DNA of 37,915 nucleotides, taken from contig JAWXBJ010000017.1 of assembly GCA_034439955.1 (NCBI GenBank), forward strand, positions 1 to 37,915, in the 5' to 3' direction. Under the pieces are notes generated by a model, which was given only the letters and a program-made list of their open reading frames with translations, did no database searches and was not told the DNA's origin. The stretch comes from UBA7672 sp034439955 (GTDB lineage Bacteria; Pseudomonadota; Alphaproteobacteria; Caulobacterales; Hyphomonadaceae). The number at the start of each line of letters is the position of its first letter. The first letter of the stretch is position 1. This document shows, in pieces, positions 15,330 to 23,522 of this stretch. The position numbers and the translations under genes are program-made.

Positions 15330-17905
15330 ACGGCCGCCGCCCTGGGGCGCCGCCGCCTTGGCGGTTGTGCAGGCGCCGCGCCAAGGCCGGCGAGAGCGGC
15401 GAACGGGCTGCTCGCGGCCGCCTCCGCCAGCGCCTCGTTCGCCCTTCGGTCCTCGGTCTTCTGGGACGTGAAGCGCCACAACAGCACGGCGCCGCTCGCA
15501 GGATCGCGTCGTGCGGGCCTCAATCCCAGGGCCGCAAGCACGCCGGGAAATTCGGCGGCGGGACAGCCGATCAAGGCCGCGAGTTCAGGCGCCGCCGCGA
15601 ACGCCGACACGCCTGCCGCCTTGCGAGCCTGCCCCAGCGCCGACGACAGGCGCTCCGCCATGTCAGCACGAACCGCCCTTGGGCCAAGGCGGATATAGCC
15701 GGCCGCTCCCAGCATAACGTCCGGCCAGTCGTCGCGTGCAACCGGAAACGATGCAGACGAGGGGGCGTCACGGGCGGAAAGCCCCGCATAAACCGAACGC
15801 AGAGTGAGACTCAGTCGCGAGGCGGCGGGCTTGAGAAGGGCAGGCAGCCAAGCCGTGACACGGCCTGTCCGGACGCCGCAGGCGCCCAGGGCTTCGCGCT
15901 CCGGCGCGCCAAGCGCCGGCGTCGGTCCGACGCCCGGCCGCGCGCCGCGTCGATCAAGCGCCGCTCCGGCCTCGGCCAGCTGGAAGGCGACGCCGCGCGC
16001 GAGGCCAGAAAGCCCGGTTCCCGAGAGGGCGTCGCGCAGGTTGAACAAGGGCGCCAGCGTCGTCCGCGCATGATCCTCCAGCCAGACGGACACCCTGCTG
16101 CTCGCCCGCTCCCTCAACACCGGGAGAGCGTCCTCGGCGCCGATCAGTTCGCCGCGCGGGACAAGCCAGTCCGCCCCCCGGACGAGACGTGCGATCGCCG
16201 CTCCGCCAAACAGAATCTCAGCGCTGCCGTGGAGAAGCGCGAAGTCGCCATCGCCCGCCTCCGAGATTGCCCGCAGTTTTTGCTGGATCACGGGACGCAG
16301 GGCCCGCAGCGCCGCATTGCGCAGCGCGCGCCCCTCGAGGCTCTGCCCGGCAGCGGCCGGGACGTCCGCGTTGAACTTCAATCCTTCGAGGCGTCCGATA
16401 TCATGTCCGCTGACAACGACGCGACCCGCCGCATCGACCTCGGCGGGAATGTCTTCCTCCGAGTTGAGCGTCCGCAACAGCGCCGATGTCCGCCGATCGA
16501 CGAAACGCTGCATCAACCGCTCGTGCAGCGCGTCCGACAATTTGTCCTCGATCTCTCGCGTCCGTTTCCGCCAGGTCTCGCCATTCTCGAGCCAATCCGG
16601 CCGATTGGCCGCGTATGTCCAGGTGCGAATTGCGGCGAGGCGCTGCTGCAGGGTGTCGATATCGCCCTCGACATGGTCGAGCCGTTCGACCTGCGCATGC
16701 ATCCAGCCGTCCTTGATGCGGGCGTCCGGCTCGATCAGTTTCTCGATCAGAGAGCCCACCATTTTGAGGTGGGCGTCCGCGCCGGACTTGCGAAAGTCCG
16801 GCAGGGTGCAGAGGTCCCACAGCCGTCTTACATGGGCTGCCGACCGCACCGCCCTGCGGATGTCATCGTCCTGCGCCAGCGCAGCCAGCGTCATCTCGTC
16901 CAGCGCATCGGGCGCCCGACGCAGCACGCGATGCGAGGTCGGCCGCCGCAGCGAGGCGACCAGCTGGTCGAGGCGGCTGAAATCGAGGTCGTGGTTGCGC
17001 CAGTTCAGCGTCTGGACCGGATCGAAATGGTGGTCCGTGATGCGCTCGACCATTTCGGGTTCGAAGGGGGCGCAGTCGCCGGTCTCGCCGAATGTGCCGT
17101 CGTCGCGAAAACGCCCGGCGCGGCCGGCAATCTGCGCGGCCTCGTCGGCACGCAGGTCGCGGCGGCGATGGCCGTCAAATTTGCGACGGCTGGCGAATGC
17201 GATGTGGCCGACGTCGAGGTTGAGCCCCATGCCGATTGCATCGGTTGCGACGATGTAATCGACCTCGCCGGACTGGTAGAGCCCGACCTGGGCGTTCCGC
17301 GTCCGCGGGCTGAGGGCGCCCATGATCACCGCGCAGCCGCCGCGCTGACGCTTTAGAAGTTCCGCGATGGCGTAGACCTCCTCGGCGGAGAAGGCGACGA
17401 CGGCCGAGCGCTTGGGCAGTTTCGTGATCTTGATCGGTCCCGAATAGCTGAGCTTCGAGAACCGCTCGCGCCGTTCGGCGTCGATGTCGAGATCCAGGGC
17501 GTGCAAGGCCGGCCGCATGGTGTCGGCGCCCAGCAGCAGGGTTTCGTGAGCGCCGCGCGCGTGCAGGATGCGGTCGGTGAAGACGTGTCCCCGGTCCGGA
17601 TCTTCCGCCAGCTGGATTTCGTCGATGGCCATGAATTCGGCCCCTTCGGAAACCGGCATCGCCTCCACCGTGCAGGAAAAATAGCGCGCGCCTTCGGGCC
17701 GGATGCGCTCCTCGCCGGTAATCAGCGCGCACGCCTTCGCGCCTTTCTCCCGCACCATCCGGTCGTAGATTTCCCGAGCCAGCAGACGCAGCGGCAGGCC
17801 GATCATTCCGGTCCCGTGCGCGAGCAGGCGTTCGACGGCAAGGTGGGTCTTGCCGGTGTTGGTGGGGCCAAGAATTGCCCGGACTCTGTCCTTGGGGGCG
17901 GCCAG
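15326..17905 (-). CDS. SUV3-like DEAD-type RNA helicase with non-canonical start (859 aa)
   Basis: Walker A is GPTNTGKT (residues 13-20 from CTG), motif II is DEIQ (95-98), and motif VI is QIAGRAGR (258-265). These match SUV3-type helicases, which unwind RNA for decay in mitochondria and their bacterial relatives. The C-terminal ~550 residues are a long variable region with an alanine- and arginine-rich tail. The first ATG in frame lies at 17806, after Walker A, and would destroy the ATPase. Between it and the upstream in-frame stop there is no ATG, GTG or TTG. AGGAG at 17917-17913 lies 7 nt before a CTG (17905) and 4 nt before an ATT (17908), so CTG was chosen. The S4 gene follows with a 4-nt overlap. 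Confidence 0.9.
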   Translation of the reverse strand: MAAPKDRVRAILGPTNTGKTHLAVERLLAHGTGMIGLPLRLLAREIYDRMVREKGAKACALITGEERIRPEGARYFSCTVEAMPVSEGAEFMAIDEIQLAEDPDRGHVFTDRILHARGAHETLLLGADTMRPALHALDLDIDAERRERFSKLSYSGPIKITKLPKRSAVVAFSAEEVYAIAELLKRQRGGCAVIMGALSPRTRNAQVGLYQSGEVDYIVATDAIGMGLNLDVGHIAFASRRKFDGHRRRDLRADEAAQIAGRAGRFRDDGTFGETGDCAPFEPEMVERITDHHFDPVQTLNWRNHDLDFSRLDQLVASLRRPTSHRVLRRAPDALDEMTLAALAQDDDIRRAVRSAAHVRRLWDLCTLPDFRKSGADAHLKMVGSLIEKLIEPDARIKDGWMHAQVERLDHVEGDIDTLQQRLAAIRTWTYAANRPDWLENGETWRKRTREIEDKLSDALHERLMQRFVDRRTSALLRTLNSEEDIPAEVDAAGRVVVSGHDIGRLEGLKFNADVPAAAGQSLEGRALRNAALRALRPVIQQKLRAISEAGDGDFALLHGSAEILFGGAAIARLVRGADWLVPRGELIGAEDALPVLRERASSRVSVWLEDHARTTLAPLFNLRDALSGTGLSGLARGVAFQLAEAGAALDRRGARPGVGPTPALGAPEREALGACGVRTGRVTAWLPALLKPAASRLSLTLRSVYAGLSARDAPSSASFPVARDDWPDVMLGAAGYIRLGPRAVRADMAERLSSALGQARKAAGVSAFAAAPELAALIGCPAAEFPGVLAALGLRPARRDPASGAVLLWRFTSQKTEDRRANEALAEAAASSPFAALAGLGAAPAQPPRRRRPRAAAV

Positions 17906-17912
17906 AATGGCG

Positions 17913-17917
17913 CTCCT
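17913..17917 (-). promoter_or_regulatory. Ribosome binding site that decides the helicase start
   Basis: AGGAG on the minus strand at 17917-17913, 7 nt before CTG and 4 nt before ATT, is the only Shine-Dalgarno upstream of the Walker A codons. Confidence 0.65.
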
Positions 17918-17990
17918 CGCTCGGCGGATAATCGATGCGCCGGTCTAACGGCTTGCTGCTCGCTCTGCTAGTCTAAGGCGCAGTCGAAGG

Positions 17991-18209
17991 TCAGCTTTCG
18001 TCGGGCAAGTCGCCTGCAATCCGCATCAACGATTGCCAACCATTGGCGCCTTCCTCTGCGGCGTCATCGTACTCAACGAACATCGGACGACCGACGTCGT
18101 TTTCCTTGGTTCGGATCAGACCGCCCAAACCCAGCGGCTTGGCGACGAGACAAGGCGTGTTTCGTGCAATGGGACGGGCGCGCCCGCGCTTGGCGCTTGC
18201 CCTTGACAC
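17991..18209 (-). CDS. Hypothetical protein (up to 72 aa)
   Basis: The frame begins MSRASAKRGRARPIARN and ends with an acidic segment (MFVEYDDAAEEGANGWQSLM, then RIAGDLPDES). Codon use looks coding in the second half, but the first half overlaps the -35 region of the rpmB promoter, so an internal start is possible. No family is recognised and no good ribosome binding site was found. It lies between the helicase and rpmB, transcribed away from rpmB. Treat as tentative. Confidence 0.35.
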   Translation of the reverse strand: MSRASAKRGRARPIARNTPCLVAKPLGLGGLIRTKENDVGRPMFVEYDDAAEEGANGWQSLMRIAGDLPDES

Positions 18210-18231
18210 CCCCGACCCCGGCCCCTATCCA
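18203..18231 (+). promoter_or_regulatory. Housekeeping promoter of rpmB
   Basis: A perfect -35 TTGACA (18203-18208) and -10 TATCCA (18226-18231) are separated by 17 nt, about 80 nt before the rpmB start. Confidence 0.65.
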
Positions 18232-18309
18232 CCCCCTTCGCTTTCAGGATGGCCGCCACCCTCGCTATGCGGGAAGGGACGGTTTCGAGAATTTTCAGGA
18301 GTAGCGACG

Positions 18310-18603
18310 ATGTCGCGCATGTGCGAGCTGACCGGCCTCAAGCCCATGGTCGGCCACAAGGTCAGCCACTCGAACATCAAGACCAAGCGGCGTTTCCTGC
18401 CGAACCTTGTCGATGTCACGGTGCACTCCGACTCGCTTGGCCGTTCCTTCGCCGCCCGCATTTCCACGAACGCCCTGCGCACCATCGACAAGCGCGGCGG
18501 CCTCGACGCTTTCCTGGTCAAGGCCAAGGATATCGAGCTTTCGCCGAAGATGCTGAAAGTAAAGCGCGAGATCGCCAAGAAATCCGCGGAAGCCGCAGTT
18601 TAG
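18310..18603 (+). CDS. rpmB: 50S ribosomal protein L28 (97 aa)
   Basis: MSRMCELTGLKPMVGHKVSHSN, KTKRRFLPNL and the C-terminal ISTNALRTIDKRGGLDAFL are the L28 family pattern. The usual zinc-binding cysteines of some L28 proteins are absent apart from C5. At 97 aa it is the long alphaproteobacterial form with a helical tail. AGGAG at 18297-18301 precedes the ATG by 8 nt, and a TTGACA/TATCCA promoter lies upstream. L28 binds 23S rRNA near the exit region of the large subunit. Confidence 0.97.
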   Translation: MSRMCELTGLKPMVGHKVSHSNIKTKRRFLPNLVDVTVHSDSLGRSFAARISTNALRTIDKRGGLDAFLVKAKDIELSPKMLKVKREIAKKSAEAAV

Positions 18604-18684
18604 ATCAGCCTTCCGCCAGCCTCCCCTTTCCCTTTGACAACGCACCGTCATAACCTCCCCGCATCTGAGCAGGGGACGTCTGTC

Positions 18685-18825
18685 ATGTCGATTTGCAGCA
18701 CGCTGGCCGTCATGGTCGCCTTGGTGCCCGGCGCGTGTAAACAATCAGGCCCTGCGCCTGCTGCGATCTACTTCGGCGGCGTCATCCGTCCGGGAATCGA
18801 CGGCGCCGCCTCAGCCGAGGTTTAG
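18685..18825 (+). CDS. Small secreted or membrane protein (46 aa)
   Basis: The frame gives a hydrophobic N-terminus (STLAVMVALVPGAC) with a cysteine where a lipoprotein would be modified, although proline at -3 makes the lipobox poor, then a short polar tail. AGGGG lies about 10 nt before the ATG. It follows rpmB by 81 bp and its stop overlaps the end of the convergent lipoprotein gene by four bases. No family is recognised; it could be a small lipoprotein or a chance frame. Confidence 0.35.
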   Translation: MSICSTLAVMVALVPGACKQSGPAPAAIYFGGVIRPGIDGAASAEV

Positions 18826-19895
18826 CCTCCTACCTGCACCGGCTTTCCCGTCACGCCGCTCATCGGTTCGGCTACTACGGCATTCCAGGCGATCTGCTGC
18901 AGCAGGCGTTCGCGCGCCGCCGAGGTCGGATCGCTGGCGTCGATGAGCGCCTTCAGGCCGACAGGGCTCTCGCGATACATCGCCGCGTACCAGGTGTAGG
19001 TGACGACGTTGGCGAGCGGCTGGCTGGGATGACCCATGGCGTCGCGGAATATCCCGGACTGTTTCGCGACCCCCGGCACCGCGCCCTGGATGATTTCCTT
19101 GCGGAGCGTATAGACGGACGTCGCCGACGGCACGACATAGGCGATCTCCCGCCCGGCGCGTTGGTTGACGCCGCGAAGCTGCGCGCGCATGCGCGTCAGA
19201 TAGCCGTTCGCGGCGTCGAGGTCGGCGATCCACCCTTCGATTTCCGCCAGCGTCGCCTTGTCATGGTCTTCGTTGGTAACGCCTGCGGGCGCGCCGGAGC
19301 CGCCCACGCTCTTGGTCGATCCCTTGCCGTCCCAGGCCGACCATGAATTCTGCACCATGATGCGGGCGTTGGGGTTGGACTTGATGACAAGATCGCCAAA
19401 AAGGTCGATGCCCGGCTCGGGCATGGTGGCGTTGGGCGACATGGTCAAGACGTCGATGCTTCCCTTGACGAGCGCGGCCTTGGCGATGTTCCGGGCGTCG
19501 TCTCCATCGCCTTGGTTCCAGTGCTGCATCGGCGTCGATCCGCCGATCATCTGGACGGCGAGGGTGTCATGACCTGCTTTCCCGCGCTCCGCCGCGAGCG
19601 CCGCGAGCGGGCCGGGCGATGCCGGTGCGTCCGGATTTCTAGCATTGGGCCCACGCGGGCCGACGAAGACGTTGAAGGAGTGCGTCGCCATCACGATTTT
19701 CTGGCCCTTCGTGATCGGCGCTGTCGACAAGGCCGACGCCGTCGTCGATACAGGCCTCGCAACAGCGACGGTCGCGGCCGGCGCCGAAGCGCAACCCGCC
19801 AGGGCCATCGCCAGGGCCAATGCCAGCAGCGGGGCCTTGGCGCCAGGTCCGAACACCCTCAGGCTTTTGCGCGTCTGGCCTGACCCGATCTGCAT
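18822..19895 (-). CDS. Lipoprotein of unknown function (357 aa)
   Basis: A signal peptide (about residues 15-35, LLALALAMALAGC) ends in a clear lipobox LAGC, so the protein is lipid-anchored in the envelope. The mature part begins with Ala/Thr-rich linker sequence, then GQKIVMATHSFNVFVGPRGP, a segment KGSIDVLTMSP, and DLVIKSNPNARIMVQNSWSAWDG. The alternating strands and helices, with a conserved-looking HSFN near the start, recall SGNH-hydrolase folds, but no GDS block is present, so this is only a hint. The ATG at 19895 has GGGAGA 9 nt upstream; the longer frame adds no signal. It is divergent from the MFS gene. Confidence 0.75.
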   Translation of the reverse strand: MQIGSGQTRKSLRVFGPGAKAPLLALALAMALAGCASAPAATVAVARPVSTTASALSTAPITKGQKIVMATHSFNVFVGPRGPNARNPDAPASPGPLAALAAERGKAGHDTLAVQMIGGSTPMQHWNQGDGDDARNIAKAALVKGSIDVLTMSPNATMPEPGIDLFGDLVIKSNPNARIMVQNSWSAWDGKGSTKSVGGSGAPAGVTNEDHDKATLAEIEGWIADLDAANGYLTRMRAQLRGVNQRAGREIAYVVPSATSVYTLRKEIIQGAVPGVAKQSGIFRDAMGHPSQPLANVVTYTWYAAMYRESPVGLKALIDASDPTSAARERLLQQIAWNAVVAEPMSGVTGKPVQVGG

Positions 19896-20086
19896 CTTGC
19901 GTTTCTCCCACAGGTTTCCGGCGGTTTTGTTTCCGCGTCGGCTTGGGGCGAACCCTAGAATTGAATGGTCCGAAAGCCAATGTCTGGCGCGAGGCTCCGG
20001 CATGGCGCACGATTGTTTGGCGCGGCGTCACTCAGAATGATCGTGCTCCTCAAACCGATGGGCGTACGGGTCGCCTGCCGGTCGGA

Positions 20087-21424
20087 TTGCGGCAGCGGAG
20101 ACTTTGGGCCCTGGACAAGATCACAGAAGCTCAACCAGACGCTGCGGCCGACGCCGCCTATGTCCGTTTCGTCGAGGAAAACCTGCCGCGCAACTACGCC
20201 GCCCACTACATTCACGGCATGTTGGGCATGACCGGCTTCCGACTGGTCAATACGCCGACCTTCGTGCCGGCCTATCTCCATTCCCTGTCTGGCTCGGACG
20301 TCTGGGTCGGTCTTGGCCTCTCCCTTCAACAGCTTGGCGGCATCGTCTCTCCCATTTTCGGGGCGGCGCAGATGGAGCACCGCAAGAATATCCTGCCCAT
20401 CTCGGTTGCCCTTGGCTCCGCCATGCGACTCCAGATCCTTGGCCTCGCCCTTTCGGGCTGGCTGCTGACGGGGACGCCGGCCCTCGTTCTGGCGCTGGTG
20501 TTCCTCTTCCTGCTCGGTCTCTTTCAGGGACCCCAGCGCGTAGCCTTCCAGTTCCTGCTGGCCAAGGTCATCCCGACGCGCCTGCGCGGCCGGCTGCAGG
20601 CGTGGCGAAATCTGACCGGCGGCCTTATCGCCGCCTCGCTGTCCTACTTCGCCGGCAACTGGCTGATCGCCAGCCACGTCCTCGGCAATGGCTATGCAAC
20701 GACGTTTTTTATCGCCTTCGTTCTGACCAGCCTTGGGTTGGTCGCGCTCAACCTGATGATGCGCGAGCCACAGCCGCCCACCGTTCGGGCGCGCGTCACC
20801 TTTCGCGAACGCCTGAAGGATTTTCCCTCCCTTATCCGCGACGACAAGGGATTCGCCTGGTTTCTGGTTGCGCGCACCCTCGCAATGGGCTCGCGCATCG
20901 GTCAGCCCTTCTTCTTTCTTTACGCAGCTTCCGTCCTGGGCGTTTCGGCGAGCAATGATCCGGTGGAGTTCGGCAAGACGCTGGCCATCCTGTCCTTCGC
21001 CTACATGGGTGCGGACACAGTCATGAATCTTGTCTGGGGTTATCTGTCAGATCGCGGCGGCTTCCGATCGACCTTCATCATCTCGCTGGCGCTGAACCTC
21101 GCGGCGGTGGCGCTGTTGATGGCGGCGGGGTCTTTCCCCGCGATCATTCTGGCCTTTTTCGGTATCGGCGCCGCGCAGTCCGCCTACCTGATGTCGACGA
21201 CCAACATCGTCATGGAGTTTGGCCACCGTCACGACGTGCCGATGCGCATGGCGCTGTCGAACACCGCCGAGGGGGTGATGGGCGCGCTTGCCCCGCTGCT
21301 GGGCGGAGTGATCGCGGTCGTCTGGAGCTATCAAGCCGCATTCGCGGCAACGCTGGTAAGCGTCGCCGTCGCCCTGGTCATCCTGGTATGGAAGGTCGAT
21401 GAACCGCGCCGTCGCATGAGCTAA
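20087..21424 (+). CDS. MFS transporter (about 445 aa)
   Basis: The protein has about twelve hydrophobic segments in two halves joined by a charged loop (MREPQPPTVRARVTFRERLK). The loop between early helices (GAAQMEHRKNI) and an NLVWGYLSDRGGFRS block resemble MFS signature A positions. The substrate cannot be predicted. The start is uncertain: the frame is open far upstream, overlapping the divergent lipoprotein promoter, and no good ribosome binding site is visible. TTG at 20087 was taken because it gives a cytoplasmic N-terminus (LWALDKITEAQPDAAADAAY) before the first helix. A bidirectional terminator follows. Confidence 0.85.
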   Translation: MRQRRLWALDKITEAQPDAAADAAYVRFVEENLPRNYAAHYIHGMLGMTGFRLVNTPTFVPAYLHSLSGSDVWVGLGLSLQQLGGIVSPIFGAAQMEHRKNILPISVALGSAMRLQILGLALSGWLLTGTPALVLALVFLFLLGLFQGPQRVAFQFLLAKVIPTRLRGRLQAWRNLTGGLIAASLSYFAGNWLIASHVLGNGYATTFFIAFVLTSLGLVALNLMMREPQPPTVRARVTFRERLKDFPSLIRDDKGFAWFLVARTLAMGSRIGQPFFFLYAASVLGVSASNDPVEFGKTLAILSFAYMGADTVMNLVWGYLSDRGGFRSTFIISLALNLAAVALLMAAGSFPAIILAFFGIGAAQSAYLMSTTNIVMEFGHRHDVPMRMALSNTAEGVMGALAPLLGGVIAVVWSYQAAFAATLVSVAVALVILVWKVDEPRRRMS

Positions 21425-21432
21425 AACGAAAA

Positions 21433-21464
21433 CGGCGCGACCCGAAGGCCGCGCCGCTCATTTT
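21433..21464. terminator. Bidirectional terminator between convergent genes
   Basis: Stem CGGCGCG (21433-21439) / CGCGCCG (21450-21456) with a 10-nt loop. A CATTTT tract follows on the plus strand and TTTTCGTTTT on the minus strand, so it can serve the MFS gene and the small secreted protein. Confidence 0.75.
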
Positions 21465-21481
21465 CGGCCGTGGATCAAGGC

Positions 21482-21769
21482 CTACTTGATCTTGGCGAGT
21501 TCGACTTCGAGTTCAGCCAGTTTTTCCGGCGTCATCTGGTCGGGAACATAGCCGGCGATTTCGGTCAGCGACAGACCCATGCCCTGCTCGAGCTGCGGGT
21601 TGACGGCGACTTCCGGGAACGCCTTGGTGAAGGCGGCCTTGGCTTCCGGGTTTTCCCAAATGGCGCTCAGCAGCGTTGTCTTGGTGTTGAACTTGGCGTC
21701 TTCGGCGAAAGCGGCCGGCGACAGGGTCGCGGCGGCCACGGCGGCGGCGAGGAGGATTTTGCGGATCAT
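21482..21769 (-). CDS. Small periplasmic hypothetical protein (95 aa)
   Basis: A clear signal peptide (MIRKILLAAAVAAATLSPAAFA) is followed by a mature part of about 73 residues, with a helical segment LLSAIWENPEAKAAFTKAF and a C-terminal MTPEKLAELEVELAKIK. GGGAG lies 6 nt before the ATG. The 'NPEAKAAFTKAFPEV' part recalls small secreted proteins found in sphingomonads and caulobacters, but I cannot name a family. It follows mlaC after 146 bp in the same direction and ends at a terminator. Confidence 0.8.
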   Translation of the reverse strand: MIRKILLAAAVAAATLSPAAFAEDAKFNTKTTLLSAIWENPEAKAAFTKAFPEVAVNPQLEQGMGLSLTEIAGYVPDQMTPEKLAELEVELAKIK

Positions 21770-21915
21770 ATTTAGCTCCCTGGGGGCCGCCGGTTGGAAC
21801 GGCCTCGTAACCGCAATTACCTCAAGGCGCGAACGCCGTCGACGACGCGCCGCAGTCGTCTCAATGAAAAAACAGTAACGTTTCAGCTGTCCGCGACCTA
21901 TAGCCGGCAGGCGCG

Positions 21916-22596
21916 TCAGCCGGGCCGGGCGCCGCCCCGGCTGACTTTTCCAAGCGTCGATCCCGTGCCGGATTTCTTGCGGGCGGCCATGTCGGCGATC
22001 ATCTGGTTGATCCGGACGATCAGCTTGTCCACATCGCCATTGTTGCGGCCAAGGAATTTCGAGAACTGGGCCTGCTGGTCCTGGGCGAGCCAAAGCACCG
22101 AATTGTTGATGTCGATGCCGACATCGCGCACCCGGTAGGTTTTTCCGTCCTGCGAGGCCAGCACGTCCCACTGGACATTGATGTCCTTGCCCGAGTCCGT
22201 GCTCTTGATCACCGAAAATACGGTCGAGCGGCGGGCGTCGTCGTCCTTCGAGCCGGTGACCTGGATGGCTTCGCCGCGAAACTGGTCGAGCTGCACCTCG
22301 TAGACGGCGATCGCATAGGCCTCGAAGGTCTTGTAATAGCGGTCGAATTCCTCCTTCGAGAGAGAGCGCCCCTCGGGTCCGAGCACGCGGCGCGCAATGT
22401 CCGGGACATAGGCGAACTTGTGCATGTACTCGGAAAATCTGACCCTCCGTTCGCTGCTGCTAAGCGATGCGTCATTGAGGACTTTGAGAACGCTGTCGGC
22501 GTTGGAGGCCACGAACGCCTCCGATTTCTTGTCAGCCCATACCGCCGGGGTTAGCGCCAGAACTGCGCCGATCGCCAGCATTTTCAGAACGCGCAT
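21916..22596 (-). CDS. mlaC: MlaC-family phospholipid carrier (226 aa)
   Basis: A signal peptide (MRVLKMLAIGAVLALTPAVWA) precedes a MlaC/Ttg2D domain: FSEYMHKFAYVPDIARRVLG, FDRYYKTFEAYAIAVYEVQL, a strand region ending TYRVRDVGIDINNSVLWLAQDQQAQFSKFL, and DKLIVRINQMI. MlaC carries lipid across the periplasm between the MlaA-porin complex and MlaFEDB. The second ATG (22596) was chosen because GGAGG lies 5 nt before it. It is 22 bp downstream of mlaA and so cotranscribed; mlaFED is not in the window. Confidence 0.92.
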   Translation of the reverse strand: MRVLKMLAIGAVLALTPAVWADKKSEAFVASNADSVLKVLNDASLSSSERRVRFSEYMHKFAYVPDIARRVLGPEGRSLSKEEFDRYYKTFEAYAIAVYEVQLDQFRGEAIQVTGSKDDDARRSTVFSVIKSTDSGKDINVQWDVLASQDGKTYRVRDVGIDINNSVLWLAQDQQAQFSKFLGRNNGDVDKLIVRINQMIADMAARKKSGTGSTLGKVSRGGARPG

Positions 22597-22618
22597 CTCA
22601 GCCTCCACATCGTCTCGG

Positions 22619-23362
22619 CTAGAACTCTAGTTCATAATCAGGCACATCTTCGACCTTCTCGGTCATCGGCTCGGAGTTTCCGATCACCGCCGCCCTGTTC
22701 CGAACATAAAAACGCCTGACCGTCGTATACGGGTCCAGCTGCGTTGAGCGGACATTGTCGATCGTCTCGATGGCCCGCTCACGACCCGAGAGGGCGCCAA
22801 GTACGGTTCTGGAAATCCTGAGAGTGTCGTCGCCTTCGAACTCCGCGTAGGAGAAAGGGTTCAGCGCCACGTCGATACCCCTGCCTGTCAGATCTCGGGG
22901 GTTGCTCGACCCCAGAAACGGGAGAACGAGATAGGGGCCGCCATCGACGCCCCAGACGCCGAGCGTCTGTCCGAAGTCCTCGTCGGTGCGGCGGATGCCG
23001 AAGGCGGAAGCGGTATCGAACAGGCCTGCCAGACCGATCGTGGTATTGATCACGAAGCGGCTCACGGTTCCGGCGGCGTTCGGAACCTTGCCCTGAAGCA
23101 GTTCATTGGCGAATGTCACCGGCTCGCCGAGATTGTTGACGAAATTGGTCACGCCCTCGCGTACGGGCTCGTTGGTCACAGCCCTGTACCCTTTCGCCAC
23201 TGGCTCCAGGACCGCGCGATCCAGACCATCGTTGAAGGCATACATCTGGCGGTTGAAACCCTCATAGGGATCGTCCGCATTCTCCGCCGTGACCGTCACG
23301 CAGCCCGCCAGGAACGGGGCAAGGAAAAGCGCTGCACGGATGGCGGCGTTCGCGTGAGGCAT
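22619..23362 (-). CDS. mlaA: MlaA (VacJ) outer-membrane lipoprotein (247 aa)
   Basis: A lipobox LAGC (C21) follows a short signal. The mature protein shows the MlaA pattern: DDPYEGFNRQMYAFNDGLDRAVLEPVAKGYR, a membrane-ring helical part, NTTIGLAGLFDTASAFGI, DFGQTLGVWGVDGGPYLVLPFLG and, near the end, STQLDPYTTVRRFYV. MlaA removes misplaced phospholipid from the outer leaflet and hands it to MlaC, here the next gene. The C-terminal tail is acidic and short. The ATG gives the expected signal, with GAGA about 7 nt upstream. Its 5' region faces the ArsR-type regulator gene. Confidence 0.95.
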   Translation of the reverse strand: MPHANAAIRAALFLAPFLAGCVTVTAENADDPYEGFNRQMYAFNDGLDRAVLEPVAKGYRAVTNEPVREGVTNFVNNLGEPVTFANELLQGKVPNAAGTVSRFVINTTIGLAGLFDTASAFGIRRTDEDFGQTLGVWGVDGGPYLVLPFLGSSNPRDLTGRGIDVALNPFSYAEFEGDDTLRISRTVLGALSGRERAIETIDNVRSTQLDPYTTVRRFYVRNRAAVIGNSEPMTEKVEDVPDYELEF

Positions 23363-23482
23363 CTTTGTCTCTTTCGTTTCGACGGGGATATGAGGCCCGG
23401 CCCGGCGGCGATCAACACCCTCCGGGCGAGTTCATCCAATTTCCGGATCTTGGCGGGATTTTTGACAAATCGCGCAAACGGC

Positions 23483-23522
23483 TTGAAAAAACACATAAGG
23501 ATATGTTTATATGATTATATGA
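23483..23522 (+). promoter_or_regulatory. Promoter/operator region of the methionine operon
   Basis: TTGAAA (23483-23488) and TTATAT (23508-23513) could be -35 and -10 (19-nt spacing). They overlap an inverted repeat ACATA-AGGA-TATGT (23493-23506) and a direct repeat TATATGA (23508-23514, 23516-23522) that runs into the start codon. AT-rich repeats of this sort are typical of ArsR-family operators, so the regulator probably represses itself and the downstream met genes. Confidence 0.5.

Noticed and set aside
15365..17356. 663-codon open frame opposite the helicase gene
   Set aside because: A shadow frame caused by high GC; no domain pattern, Arg/Pro/Gly/Gln-rich, while the minus strand encodes clear helicase motifs.
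21915..21944. Strong GC hairpin at the end of mlaC
   Set aside because: Lies within the last codons and has no T tract on the minus strand, so not called a terminator.
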